From Bacteroidota bacterium (lineage in GTDB: Bacteria; Bacteroidota; Bacteroidia; Bacteroidales; UBA10428): a stretch of DNA of 13,422 bases. This document shows, one piece after another, positions 1-8,336 of this stretch; position 1 is the first letter of the stretch; every line of letters starts with the position of its first letter. The stretch is from NCBI GenBank assembly GCA_029268165.1, contig JAJUGM010000043.1:1-13422 (forward strand), read 5' to 3'. The translations under genes and the position numbers were made by a program. The notes beneath the pieces were generated by a model. That model had not been told where the DNA came from, searched no databases, and was given only the letters and a program-made list of their open reading frames with translations.

Positions 1-143
1 GCATGGTAATTGCCATCATGGATGTATGGCGTGAGTTCCTGTTTGCAAATTTTCTTGGCAAACCCTTTACATTGTGCGTTGGCAGTTATGTCAACCATAA
101 AAATTGCTGCTGAAATTAAAAGTGCTGATATGTATTTTTTCAT
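1..143 (-). CDS. Small exported protein, N-terminal part only (cut by window edge)
   Basis: An open frame starts at ATG 143-141 and reads leftwards out of the window with no stop, giving 47 complete residues. It begins MKKYISALLISAAIF and continues to ANAQ, a typical Sec signal peptide with likely cleavage after ANA (about residue 23). The mature part starts QCKGFAKKICKQEL and reaches PYIHDGNYH, with two cysteines 10 residues apart. The start lies 13 bases after the stop of the upstream lipoprotein gene, so the two are probably co-transcribed. The beginning resembles small exported Bacteroidota proteins of unknown function. I cannot assign a role. It is missed easily because only the first 143 bases are present. 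Confidence 0.72.
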   Translation of the reverse strand, partial: MKKYISALLISAAIFMVDITANAQCKGFAKKICKQELTPYIHDGNYH

Positions 144-156
144 GATATTTTAGGTT

Positions 157-1095
157 TTATTGAATAAAATTGGTTCGTAAAGTATTGATGGCACCTTTAA
201 GCTCTTTAAATGCTTCCGGGGTAACAGTTATTTTGGTTTGCGATTTTAAGGTTGTAACGTTGGTTTGCGGGTCAGGTTCAACTTTAATGGTTGAAGTCTG
301 TACGCTAATTTTTGAATATGCTTTCTTAAGATTTTCAAGATCATTAATAAGGCTAATGATGTCACTGTTTTCTTCGCCTTTTTCATCTACCCGGTTATCA
401 GCAAGCATACGGTCGACTATTGAAAATGATAATTTCTGCTCAGCAATTCTGTCAACCAGCTTATTGCCTTCAACCGGTTTGTCACCAACCAGTTGAGTTG
501 CCAGGTATAATCCCTCAATCCAGCCGCCCACAAGTACAATGGCAGCCACAGCCTGCCTTTCATTTTCCTTGAGATACGAACTCGAATTTAAAAAGGTTTC
601 AGAAATTATATCCATCACAACATCCCTGTTATTAAGATTATCTTCAAGCCTTTTCATGGTTTCCTCATCAATGGCATCTTTAATATCCATTGCTTCTGCC
701 AGTTTCCGTGTGGCATCCATATATTTCAGGGACGTTTGTGTCTGGTCAAAAAGGCTGCAGAAGCTCAGATCAGTTGTATAAATCCCCAGATTTAATGCCA
801 TGCTTTTATTGGTTGTGTATTTACTGACATTAGATAACGGATTTAATAACTGTTCATTGTATTCTGCACCTGCTGATTTTATTAACATAGCTGTTTCAAG
901 CGGGGAGGGGAGGGAATAAAAAATTTTCTTGGCTTTATCAATATCGTCAAATATGTCTTCACCGACAAATTCGTCTAAACTGACTTCTTTGCCTTTTTCT
1001 TTAGCTTTATCTGATTTGCAGGCTGCAAAAACGAACAAAAGCATAAAAATTAAAAAGGCATTAAAAATTTTTCCGGAAAAATTTGTTTGACACAT
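157..1095 (-). CDS. Conserved hypothetical lipoprotein
   Basis: 312 residues. The N-terminus has a hydrophobic stretch (residues 10-25) ending in FAAC, so Cys26 is the likely lipidated residue. It is followed by a lysine/aspartate-rich linker (KSDKAKEKGKE), which suggests an envelope lipoprotein. Phe at -3 of the lipobox is tolerated in Bacteroidota. The rest is mainly helical in appearance, with a central stretch reading LNLGIYTTDLSFCSLFDQ (about residues 103-120) that looks like the conserved core of a Bacteroidota family of unknown function, and a later glycine-rich hydrophobic segment (IVLVGGWIEGLYLATQLVG) that could be a buried helix. No enzyme motif is visible. It is 135 bases downstream of nth and 13 bases upstream of the small exported protein, with which it probably forms a unit. 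Confidence 0.8.
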   Translation of the reverse strand: MCQTNFSGKIFNAFLIFMLLFVFAACKSDKAKEKGKEVSLDEFVGEDIFDDIDKAKKIFYSLPSPLETAMLIKSAGAEYNEQLLNPLSNVSKYTTNKSMALNLGIYTTDLSFCSLFDQTQTSLKYMDATRKLAEAMDIKDAIDEETMKRLEDNLNNRDVVMDIISETFLNSSSYLKENERQAVAAIVLVGGWIEGLYLATQLVGDKPVEGNKLVDRIAEQKLSFSIVDRMLADNRVDEKGEENSDIISLINDLENLKKAYSKISVQTSTIKVEPDPQTNVTTLKSQTKITVTPEAFKELKGAINTLRTNFIQ

Positions 1096-1172
1096 GGATA
1101 CTAAGGTTTATTTGTAATCTAATTTACATATAAAAATTGACCGATAGTAAAATTAATTATTTTTTTTAAAAT

Positions 1173-1206
1173 CAAAAATAATATGATAGAAGTAATTACC
1201 ACCAAA
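1173..1206 (-). promoter_or_regulatory. Possible promoter for the lipoprotein gene
   Basis: On the minus strand TTTG (1206-1203) and TATTTTTG (1180-1173) match the Bacteroidota -33 TTTG and -7 TAnnTTTG boxes. The 22-base spacer is slightly long. Transcription would start about 70 bases before the lipoprotein ATG. The region is very AT-rich, so a chance match is quite possible. If real, it would separate the lipoprotein pair from the xse/nth operon. Confidence 0.3.
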
Positions 1207-1230
1207 CATTTATTAACAATTTGAAAAATC

Positions 1231-1875
1231 TTATTCTTTAAGGTTTTTATTCCTGTAAGGGCAAATATCGACCAAACCGCATTTACTGCACCTGGGCTTT
1301 CTGGAGATACATATATACCTGCCATGCAATATAAACCAATGATGGGATAAGGTAATCAGGTTTTCAGGAATTAATTGGACGAGTTGTTTTTCTGCAGCCA
1401 GGGGTGTTTTGGCATTCTGTATGAGGCCAAGCCTTGATGCCACCCTGAATACATGTGTGTCAACAGGCATTACAGGTTTATTAAAAACAACAGCAGCTAT
1501 AACATTGGCTGTTTTGCGGCCCACACCAGGCAGTTTCATAAGGTCTTCAATGTCTGAAGGTACATTCCCGTTGAATTCTTTTACCAGCATCTGAGCCATT
1601 CCTACCAGATGTTTTGCTTTGTTATTCGGGTATGAACAGCTCCTGATGTATTGAAAAACCTCGTCAGGTTTGGCCTCTGCCAGCTTGTGCGGCGAGGGAA
1701 AACGGCTGATCAGCAATGGTGTTATCTGGTTAACCCTTTTATCTGTGCATTGGGCTGATAAAATAACAGCAACAAGTAATTCATAGGGCGACTGGTATTT
1801 CAGTTCCGTTACAGCATCAGGCATGGCTTTCCGGAAATATTCAATAATCCTTTCCAGCCTTTCTTTACGGCTCAT
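1231..1875 (-). CDS. nth: Endonuclease III (DNA glycosylase / AP lyase)
   Basis: 214 residues, the usual length. Endonuclease III removes oxidised pyrimidines from DNA and cuts at abasic sites in base excision repair. The helix-hairpin-helix motif LPGVGRKTAN is at 115-124, with Lys121 matching the catalytic lysine (E. coli Lys120). The catalytic aspartate is Asp139 in PVDTHVFRV. The C-terminal [4Fe-4S] ligands Cys189, 196, 199 and 205 have the classic C-x6-C-x2-C-x5-C spacing. All key residues are present, so it should be active. The start codon is 18 bases after the xseB stop, and no hairpin terminator is seen between them. It therefore seems to be the last gene of an operon with exonuclease VII. 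Confidence 0.97.
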   Translation of the reverse strand: MSRKERLERIIEYFRKAMPDAVTELKYQSPYELLVAVILSAQCTDKRVNQITPLLISRFPSPHKLAEAKPDEVFQYIRSCSYPNNKAKHLVGMAQMLVKEFNGNVPSDIEDLMKLPGVGRKTANVIAAVVFNKPVMPVDTHVFRVASRLGLIQNAKTPLAAEKQLVQLIPENLITLSHHWFILHGRYICISRKPRCSKCGLVDICPYRNKNLKE

Positions 1876-1893
1876 AAGTAAAAGGCATTTATG

Positions 1894-2100
1894 TTATTTC
1901 CCATTATCCATTTCTTTAAGAATCTTCTCAATTTCTTCTTCGGTTTCAAAAAGCTTATTTTTGCAAAACTGAAGCAGTTCTGATGCTTCTTTAACATTTT
2001 TTGCCAGTTCATCCACATTGAGTTCCTCAGCTTCAATGCTGCTGATAATTTCTTCAACTCTGCTCAGCGCTTTTTCGTAAGTAAGGTTTGCTTTATTCAT
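1894..2100 (-). CDS. xseB: Exodeoxyribonuclease VII small subunit
   Basis: 68 residues, in the normal 60-80 range for XseB. The sequence is a predicted helical hairpin: TYEKALSRVEEIISSIE, then a conserved ELNVDELAKNVKEASELL turn and a second acidic helix ending KEMDNGK. XseB binds the C-terminal helical region of XseA to form exonuclease VII, which degrades single-stranded DNA from both ends. The gene begins 4 bases after the xseA stop, the usual xseA-xseB coupling, and nth follows 18 bases later. An overlapping frame at 1872-2057 is a shadow. Confidence 0.95.
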   Translation of the reverse strand: MNKANLTYEKALSRVEEIISSIEAEELNVDELAKNVKEASELLQFCKNKLFETEEEIEKILKEMDNGK

Positions 2101-2104
2101 GGTT

Positions 2105-3496
2105 TTATGATTGAGTTTCTGTATCTTTTTTTATTACTTTACTTTCAATTTTTCCTTGCCAGAGTATGGATTCTATTATCTCTCCGGTTTTAACTTCTGC
2201 TGTTGTTTTGAGTGGTTTTCCCAGTCGAAGTGTTATTGAGTATCCACGTTGCAGCAGCTGTTGCGGGTCATTATAGTGATTTTGTTGCTCAAGCCTTTCC
2301 AACCGGTTGGTTTGTTGTTTCAGATAAAATAAAGAAATCATTTTAAGCTTGTTCATCAAATGAGTGACACCATATTCAGCCTGTTTAACAAATTGTTTTG
2401 ATTGTGCATTGATATTGAAATATACAAGTGTTGACTGATGCATTAATCGTGAGATGAATCCAAAAGCTGAATTTTTTAGTTTTACACCATTGACTTCAAT
2501 TTTTTTTCTTTGATTTTCAATAACCGACTGCACAATGGGTTTGACATTGTAAACAAGTTTCATCAGCCTGTTTTTTTCAGTGTTCAGGATTTCCTGCGAT
2601 AAACCAGTAAGTTTCGAGGTAAGCTCATACTGATATTCTTCTTCTTGCTGAAATCGTGATATCAGGAATTCAGCAACAGCAGTAGGTGTTTTCAGGCGTG
2701 TATGGGCCACCATGTCGGCAATGGTTTCATCCTGCTCATGCCCTATTCCTGTGAGTACGGGCATAGGGAACTGTGCAATATGTGCCGCAAGCAGGTAACT
2801 GTTAAAACAGCTAAGTTCTGACTGTGCTCCGCCTCCTCTGATTATCACCAGCACATCAAAAAAAGCCTCATACTGAAAAACCTTTTCCATCGCAGCAATT
2901 ATGGATGTTTCTGCTTCTTCACCCTGCATATATGCCCTGAAGAGTTTAACATAAAATTTATAGCCGGCCGGATTATTGATCAACTGATCCATAAAATCGC
3001 CATAGCCGGCGGCAGTGTCAGATGATATGAGGGCTATTTTGCGCGGCAGCCTCGGAAAGGATAATTCTTTATTCAGGTTATAGACACCTTCTCTGATCAG
3101 GCGGTCAATTATCTCCTGCTTTTGCCGGGCAAGTTCACCAAGTGTATAGGTAGGTTCAATATCAACGATATTCAGGCTGAGGCCATATAGCTCATGGTAT
3201 TCCACGGTTACCCTGACAAGAATTTTTATGCCTGCTGCCAGCCTTGTATGTGTTGTGGTTTCAAAATAGGGTTGTATCATTCGAAAAACGGATGACCATA
3301 TTGTAGCCCTTGCCCTGGCTTTCAATGTATCACTTTCAGCTTGCTTTTCAATAAGTTCAAGGTAACAATGCCCGCTGTAATTCAGTTTCATTTCGCTTAT
3401 TTCGGCTACAATCCAGTATGAATCAGTGAATGACTGTTTCAGCGAATTTTTAATAAGATTATTGAGTTCGAAAAGCGAAAGATAGTTTTCCTGCAT
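2105..3496 (-). CDS. xseA: Exodeoxyribonuclease VII large subunit
   Basis: 463 residues, close to the usual XseA length. The N-terminal OB-fold nucleic-acid-binding domain spans about residues 5-115. The catalytic domain follows, with IALISSDTAAGYGDF (154-168), RGGG (220-223), GIGHEQDETIAD (250-261) and TPTAVAE (270-276), all XseA hallmarks. Residues from about 280 to 420 look like the long helical region that binds XseB subunits, and the end (LLQRGYSITLR...) is the typical XseA C-terminal barrel piece. The catalytic subunit of exonuclease VII acts on single-stranded DNA in repair and recombination. The start codon is one base after the stop of the S8 peptidase gene and xseB follows after 4 bases, so the expression of the three is likely coupled. 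Confidence 0.97.
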   Translation of the reverse strand: MQENYLSLFELNNLIKNSLKQSFTDSYWIVAEISEMKLNYSGHCYLELIEKQAESDTLKARARATIWSSVFRMIQPYFETTTHTRLAAGIKILVRVTVEYHELYGLSLNIVDIEPTYTLGELARQKQEIIDRLIREGVYNLNKELSFPRLPRKIALISSDTAAGYGDFMDQLINNPAGYKFYVKLFRAYMQGEEAETSIIAAMEKVFQYEAFFDVLVIIRGGGAQSELSCFNSYLLAAHIAQFPMPVLTGIGHEQDETIADMVAHTRLKTPTAVAEFLISRFQQEEEYQYELTSKLTGLSQEILNTEKNRLMKLVYNVKPIVQSVIENQRKKIEVNGVKLKNSAFGFISRLMHQSTLVYFNINAQSKQFVKQAEYGVTHLMNKLKMISLFYLKQQTNRLERLEQQNHYNDPQQLLQRGYSITLRLGKPLKTTAEVKTGEIIESILWQGKIESKVIKKDTETQS

Positions 3497-3497
3497 A

Positions 3498-5150
3498 TTA
3501 TAATTTTACTATCCGGGAATTGTATTTGATACCTTCTGATACGATTGTTATAATATAAATGCCTTTTGATAAGTGCGCCAATTCTTTACTGACATTGATC
3601 AATCCGGTTTCCTCAGCGGTTTTAAATGTATAGTCCGACAGCTTCCGACCGGCAAGGTCATAAATACTCACATTAATATCTGATCCGTATAGTTCGTTAT
3701 ATAAGATGTATATTTCTGATGAAAACGGATTGGGAAAAACCGATATGGAGTTTGGTTCATTCAGTCCTTCCCTTCCCATTCTAAGCAGTAAATTTGCCAT
3801 GTGGAAATCAGGGATGCCATATCCATAGATCGTATCCGGGGTATTAAAACGGTCAGCACTTTTTTTAATTGCTTTCTGAATGTCCATCACTTTGGCATCG
3901 GGGTTAGCCTGCCACAGGCAGGCCGACAATCCGGTTATGATGGGCGCTGACACCGATGTTCCGCTTGCTGAGGAAATAGTTCCGAAAGTACCCTGCGTAA
4001 TTGTTTTCACACCCATAGCGCAAACATCGGGTTTAATACGTCCGTCGGAAGAAGGGCCGCGGCTGCTGAATGGCGCAATCAGGCCCAGTGAATCTATAGC
4101 GCCAACGGCCAGTACGCTGTCAGCATCGGCAGGCGCTGTAATGTATTTCCAAACATCATTACCTTCGTTTCCCGCGCTGACAACGACAAGAATCCCTTTT
4201 GACGCCGCTATGTCAGCAGCTATCGAAATACGTGCCGTGTTGCCGTCCATATCATTATAACTGTGATTCTGGGCTGTATTATCGAAAACGGAATATCCCA
4301 GTGACGTATTGATAATATCAACACCGGCGCTGTCAGCAAATTCTGCTGCTGCTATCCAGTTGTCTTCTTCAATGATGTATTCAGAGTTAACATCTTCTGA
4401 TCGCAGTAACCAGAAACTTGCATCAGGGGCGGAACCTATAAGGTACCCCGGTATAAACCCGCCAATTATTGACAATACAGTTTTTCCGTGCGTGTGTTCC
4501 TGAAATATATTTGATTGCCGGTTGACAAAGTCACGGGCTCCTAATATACGCCCGTCCTGCCAAATATTAATAAACGCTTCCAAAGCATCAACATTGTAAA
4601 AGCCGGCATCAATAACAGCAATATGAATATTTTTTCCTGTATATCCCATATTGTGAAGCTTTTCGCCTTTATGTATGTTTATCTGGCGTGCTGAGTAGCC
4701 ATAATCATAATATGAATCTTCATCAATTGCAACAATATTCGAGTTATGTTTATTATTTGCCGTTAAAGTTCCATAGCCATTAAATACTGTCCGTTTAACA
4801 AAAGAAAAATTACTTATTTTTTCAAGTACCGATGAATCATCGCATGCCACAGTGACAGCATTAAACCACTTTGATACGGTTAGAAGCTCAACACCTGTTT
4901 GCTTTATACTGTCAATATATGACGGGTTCACAGGTATATCAAGCATGTCAATTGGTATCGCCTGCCTGATTCTTCGCTGAATGGCCCGGTCAGATAAGAA
5001 TTCCTCAGGCCGGTCAGTACTGAAAGGACTGTTATTTTTGTCGGTGAACTCAATCCTGTATTTGCCGGGCGCTGTTTCCTGCTGGGCAACAATAATTTTC
5101 GATGATGCACTGAGAAACAATAATACAGCAATGACATAACGTGTAACCAT
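3498..5150 (-). CDS. Secreted subtilisin-like (S8) serine peptidase with T9SS sorting domain
   Basis: I prefer the ATG at 5150, giving 550 residues. The longer frame from 5225 overlaps the upstream gene and puts 25 polar residues before the signal peptide (MVTRYVIAVLLFLSAS...VAQ). In 550-residue numbering, a prodomain-like region covers about 25-150. The peptidase domain follows with the catalytic triad Asp181 (AVIDAG), His221 (HTHGKT) and Ser399 (GTSVSAP), plus the oxyanion Asn328 (SAGNEG). Residues 469-550 (FPNPF..., YDLAGRKL, ...GIYIITI, ending RIVKL) form a type-A T9SS C-terminal sorting domain. The protein should cross the outer membrane by the type IX system and be anchored or released at the surface. 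The substrate is unknown. It is 10 bases after the MORN gene and 1 base before xseA. Confidence 0.93.
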   Translation of the reverse strand: MVTRYVIAVLLFLSASSKIIVAQQETAPGKYRIEFTDKNNSPFSTDRPEEFLSDRAIQRRIRQAIPIDMLDIPVNPSYIDSIKQTGVELLTVSKWFNAVTVACDDSSVLEKISNFSFVKRTVFNGYGTLTANNKHNSNIVAIDEDSYYDYGYSARQINIHKGEKLHNMGYTGKNIHIAVIDAGFYNVDALEAFINIWQDGRILGARDFVNRQSNIFQEHTHGKTVLSIIGGFIPGYLIGSAPDASFWLLRSEDVNSEYIIEEDNWIAAAEFADSAGVDIINTSLGYSVFDNTAQNHSYNDMDGNTARISIAADIAASKGILVVVSAGNEGNDVWKYITAPADADSVLAVGAIDSLGLIAPFSSRGPSSDGRIKPDVCAMGVKTITQGTFGTISSASGTSVSAPIITGLSACLWQANPDAKVMDIQKAIKKSADRFNTPDTIYGYGIPDFHMANLLLRMGREGLNEPNSISVFPNPFSSEIYILYNELYGSDINVSIYDLAGRKLSDYTFKTAEETGLINVSKELAHLSKGIYIITIVSEGIKYNSRIVKL

Positions 5151-5160
5151 CAAATTACCA

Positions 5161-5967
5161 TTACCTGATATTTTGCATGAAATTGGTTTCATCTGGTTCG
5201 TCATATTTACCCTGATTTTCTTCAATTAGCCTCAAAATTTCCTTTTGCTTTTCCGTCAAAACATCTTCTTTATCAGGCTTTCCGTAATCATATTTTACTT
5301 CCAGATCAATTGAATTGTCGTCTTTGTAAAATACCCATTTGTTATGTCTCAGGTTATCAATAAAAAATCCCTGAACGGAAACTCCTCCGTCTTCCCTGAA
5401 AACATAAAAAGGCCCGTTAAGTTTGTTATTTTTATATGTTCCTTTGGTTTTAACAGTGCCTCCGGGGTAATATTGTTCCCAAACTCCGTCTTTTTCATTA
5501 TTTTTCCATTCGGTTTTTTCCAGCAGTGAACCATCAGGATAGAAGTGATAAGAAAAGCCATTACGGAGGCCATTCAAATATGTCTCTTTAGTCTTTAATG
5601 AATTGTCATAATAACTGTAATATTCCCAAATACTGTCTTTCGCAGTGCCTGAATAATTTCCTTTTGCAGCCAGGGAGCCATTTTCGTAAAACCATGTAGC
5701 ACGTGCAAGGTTATTTACTTCTGTATAACTGATTTTTACCTTTAGGGCTCCGCTTTCATAATAGCGGTGAAACAAGCCTACCGGCTTATTATCTTTGAAA
5801 AAACCTTTGTAAATCAGGTTACCGTTGGGGTAATATTTTTTCCAGTAGCCCTGCCGGAGGCCTTTGGCATCAGTTTGATTAAATACAGTATCCTGCTGCG
5901 CCAATATATTCCATGTAAGAAGACCGGAAAATATAAGAATGGTAATGATGAATTTTTTATTGAGCAT
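5161..5967 (-). CDS. Exported MORN-type repeat protein (YwqK-like)
   Basis: 268 residues with a signal peptide (about 1-23, cleavage near NILA/QQ). Residues about 36-230 hold 7-8 repeats of roughly 23 residues with the pattern G-x-W-x-x-Y-Y-x-x-G-x-L-x-x-K-G-x-Y, for example GYWKKYYPNGNLIYKGFF (40-57) and GVWEQYYPGGTVKTKGTY (161-178). These are MORN_2 repeats, which fold as stacked beta hairpins. Automatic annotation often labels the family 'toxin-antitoxin system YwqK antitoxin', but no toxin partner is nearby and the signal peptide argues for an envelope role. The C-terminus (231-268) is charged and non-repetitive. It is the first gene of the probable operon leading to the S8 peptidase and the xse genes. 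Only about 60 AT-rich bases separate its start from the dnaK terminator, so its promoter must lie there. I found no convincing box. Confidence 0.85.
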   Translation of the reverse strand: MLNKKFIITILIFSGLLTWNILAQQDTVFNQTDAKGLRQGYWKKYYPNGNLIYKGFFKDNKPVGLFHRYYESGALKVKISYTEVNNLARATWFYENGSLAAKGNYSGTAKDSIWEYYSYYDNSLKTKETYLNGLRNGFSYHFYPDGSLLEKTEWKNNEKDGVWEQYYPGGTVKTKGTYKNNKLNGPFYVFREDGGVSVQGFFIDNLRHNKWVFYKDDNSIDLEVKYDYGKPDKEDVLTEKQKEILRLIEENQGKYDEPDETNFMQNIR

Positions 5968-6025
5968 AATTTTTCTTTAAAAATAAGAATATTTATAATA
6001 ACGCAGAAACAAAAAAAAAGATTAT

Positions 6026-6058
6026 AAAAACAAAAAGCCGGAAAGTGGTTATCCGGCT
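6026..6058 (-). terminator. Rho-independent terminator of dnaK
   Basis: On the minus strand, 40 bases after the dnaK stop, a perfect 7-bp stem AGCCGGA / TCCGGCT (6058-6052 with 6042-6036, 9-base loop) is followed at once by TTTTTGTTTTT (6036-6026). A GC-rich stem plus T tract in this direction is a textbook intrinsic terminator. It separates dnaK from the downstream MORN-gene operon. Confidence 0.9.
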
Positions 6059-6097
6059 CTTTTATAATTTGCTTTACAGTGCTTCATTATGAATTTA

Positions 6098-8020
6098 TCA
6101 TTTAACTTCTTCAAAATCTACATCGGTTACTTCATCATTTCCTTTTCCTGATGAGGTAGATGAAGTTTTAGCGCCTGCATCAGAAGTTGTGCTGCCTGCT
6201 GAAGATGAGGCGCCTGCCTGACTGGCACGGTATAGTTCTTCCGAAGCTGCCTGCCACACTGAGTTGAGTTCGGCAGTAGCTTTATCAATTGCAGGTATGT
6301 CCTGATTTTTATGAGCCTCCTTAAGTTTTGCCAATGCCTGTTCAATTGGGCCTTTCTTGTCAGCCGGCAATTTGTCGCCAAATTCTTTCAGCTGTTTTTC
6401 TGTCTGGAAAATTAAACTGTCGGCTGCATTCAATTTATCAACCCTTTCTCTGCGCTGTTTGTCTTCAGCTTCATGGGCTTTGGCTTCATTTTTCATCCTT
6501 TCGATTTCTTCCTGAGAAAGGCCTGTGGAAGCTTCAATACGTATGCTCTGTTGCTTTCCTGTTCCTTTATCTTTGGCAGATACATGCAATATTCCATTGG
6601 CATCGATATCAAAAGTTACTTCTATTTGAGGAATACCACGAGGTGCAGGTGGAATGCCATCGAGATGGAAACGACCGATTGTCTTATTGTCAGCTGCCAT
6701 AGGCCGTTCGCCCTGTAATACATGAATTTCTACTGAAGGCTGATTATCCGAAGCTGTGGTGAACACTTCAGTTTTCTTGGTCGGGATCGTTGTATTGGCT
6801 TCTATTAGCTTGGTCATCACACCTCCAAGTGTTTCAATACCCAGTGAAAGCGGGGTAACATCAAGCAGCAAGATATCTTTAACTTCACCGGTTAATACAC
6901 CGCCCTGAATTGCTGCACCTACAGCCACAACTTCGTCGGGATTAACACCTTTTGAGGGTTTTTTACCGAAGAATTTTTCAACTGTTTCCTGAACAATAGG
7001 AACCCTTGTTGACCCGCCAACCAGTATTACTTCATCTATGTCACTTGTAGTTAAACCTGCATCTTTCAAAGCTTTGCGGCATGGTTCAATGGTTGACTGA
7101 ACCAGTTTATCAATGAGGCTTTCAAACTTGGCACGTGTCAGAGTTTTTACCAGGTGTTTGGGAACTCCGTCAACCGGCATAATATAAGGCAGGTTAATTT
7201 CAGTAGTTGTTGAGCTAGAAAGTTCAATCTTTGCTTTTTCAGCAGCTTCTTTTAAACGCTGCATGGCCATAGGGTCTTTTCTGAGGTCAACCCCTTCGTC
7301 TTTTTTGAATTCTTCAGCAAGCCAGTCGATGATACAATGATCAAAGTCATCGCCGCCAAGATGCGTGTCACCGTTGGTCGATTTGACCTCAAACACGCCA
7401 TCACCCAGCTCAAGTATGGATATATCGAAAGTACCACCGCCAAGGTCGAACACGGCAATTTTCATGTCCTTATTCTTCTTGTCAAGCCCGTATGCTAATG
7501 AAGCCGCTGTAGGCTCATTAATGATCCTCTTTACCTTAAGCCCTGCAATTTCACCGGCTTCTTTAGTTGCCTGCCGCTGTGAGTCGCTGAAATAAGCAGG
7601 CACTGTGATAACAGCTTCAGTAACTTCATGCCCGAGGTAATCTTCAGCAGTTTTCTTCATTTTCTGCAGAATCATGGCTGAGATTTCCTGGGGTGTATAT
7701 TTCCGGTCCTCAATCTGTACTCTGGGCGTGTTGTTTTCACCGCGGACAACCTTATAAGGCACTCTTTCAATTTCTTTGATTACCTTGTCATAGGTTTCTC
7801 CCATAAACCGCTTAATGGAAAATACCGTTTTCTGGGCATTGGTAATGGCCTGTCGCTTAGCAGGGTCTCCTACCTTGCGTTCACCATTGTTCAAAAACGC
7901 AACCATGGAAGGAGTAGTGCGTTTACCTTCACTGTTAGGAATAACAACAGGCTCGTTACCTTCCATTACGGCAACACATGAATTGGTTGTACCTAAGTCA
8001 ATACCTATTATCTTGCTCAT
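6098..8020 (-). CDS. dnaK: Chaperone protein DnaK (Hsp70)
   Basis: 640 residues, full length. DnaK is the cytosolic ATP-driven chaperone that works with DnaJ and GrpE. The nucleotide-binding domain (about 1-380) has phosphate loop 1 [10 protein letters not shown] (5-14), Lys70 in [14 protein letters not shown] (168-173), FDLGGGTFD (191-199, Thr197) and VGGSTRVP (334-341). The linker [12 protein letters not shown] is at 382-393, followed by the beta substrate-binding domain and helical lid. The tail is rich in Ser, Thr, Ala and Gly from about 603 and ends [12 protein letters not shown], the conserved acidic DnaK terminus. It stands alone: neither dnaJ nor grpE is adjacent. It has its own terminator, and a dyad about 70-100 bases upstream may be regulatory. 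Confidence 0.99.
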   Translation of the reverse strand: MSKIIGIDLGTTNSCVAVMEGNEPVVIPNSEGKRTTPSMVAFLNNGERKVGDPAKRQAITNAQKTVFSIKRFMGETYDKVIKEIERVPYKVVRGENNTPRVQIEDRKYTPQEISAMILQKMKKTAEDYLGHEVTEAVITVPAYFSDSQRQATKEAGEIAGLKVKRIINEPTAASLAYGLDKKNKDMKIAVFDLGGGTFDISILELGDGVFEVKSTNGDTHLGGDDFDHCIIDWLAEEFKKDEGVDLRKDPMAMQRLKEAAEKAKIELSSSTTTEINLPYIMPVDGVPKHLVKTLTRAKFESLIDKLVQSTIEPCRKALKDAGLTTSDIDEVILVGGSTRVPIVQETVEKFFGKKPSKGVNPDEVVAVGAAIQGGVLTGEVKDILLLDVTPLSLGIETLGGVMTKLIEANTTIPTKKTEVFTTASDNQPSVEIHVLQGERPMAADNKTIGRFHLDGIPPAPRGIPQIEVTFDIDANGILHVSAKDKGTGKQQSIRIEASTGLSQEEIERMKNEAKAHEAEDKQRRERVDKLNAADSLIFQTEKQLKEFGDKLPADKKGPIEQALAKLKEAHKNQDIPAIDKATAELNSVWQAASEELYRASQAGASSSAGSTTSDAGAKTSSTSSGKGNDEVTDVDFEEVK

Positions 8021-8091
8021 GTTATTTTGTTTTTATTAATTACTGAATTGATTTCTTTCTATTTCTCAATCATTGTGCCATAAATAAATCA

Positions 8092-8118
8092 TGACATAAT
8101 TTCGATTTTTTTATGTCA
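8092..8118. promoter_or_regulatory. Inverted repeat upstream of dnaK, possible operator
   Basis: TGACATAA (8092-8099) and TTATGTCA (8111-8118) form perfect 8-bp arms around an 11-base AT-rich spacer, 72-98 bases before the dnaK start. It does not match the CIRCE element (TTAGCACTC-N9-GAGTGCTAA). Position and shape suit a binding site for a dimeric regulator of dnaK, but no regulator can be named. No clear TAnnTTTG box was found; the nearest is TATTTATG on the minus strand, just downstream of the dyad. This, the repeat copy A and the panB leader are all that the 1,036-base gap between dnaK and panB holds. Confidence 0.4.
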
Positions 8119-8336
8119 GTATAATTGATTAAGGATGATAGAAAATGACAAAAAGGCAGATTTAACCTAAGTATAATGAATAATTCCTCTAAAAATTATT
8201 TTTATTCGCATGGATGAATTTGTTTATTCTTTATATTGGCATTTAATATATTGTTAAAACCTTTATTTTAATTGTCCTATGTTATGAAGGGAGTTAAATC
8301 AGTAACAGATTTTCCGTATAAGAAATCGGCCTAAGC

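Noticed and set aside
3880..4260. Plus-strand open frame opposite the S8 peptidase gene
   Set aside because: It lies wholly inside a gene with an intact catalytic triad and shows no recognisable motif, so it is an antisense shadow. The same holds for the frames opposite dnaK, for example 6328-6702.
5151..5225. Longer N-terminus of the S8 peptidase starting at 5225
   Set aside because: It would overlap the MORN gene by about 65 bases and place 25 polar residues before a clear signal peptide. The ATG at 5150 starts the signal peptide directly.
5161..5967. Antitoxin of a toxin-antitoxin pair (YwqK label)
   Set aside because: The protein has a signal peptide and no small toxin gene is next to it; the label comes from the repeat family only.
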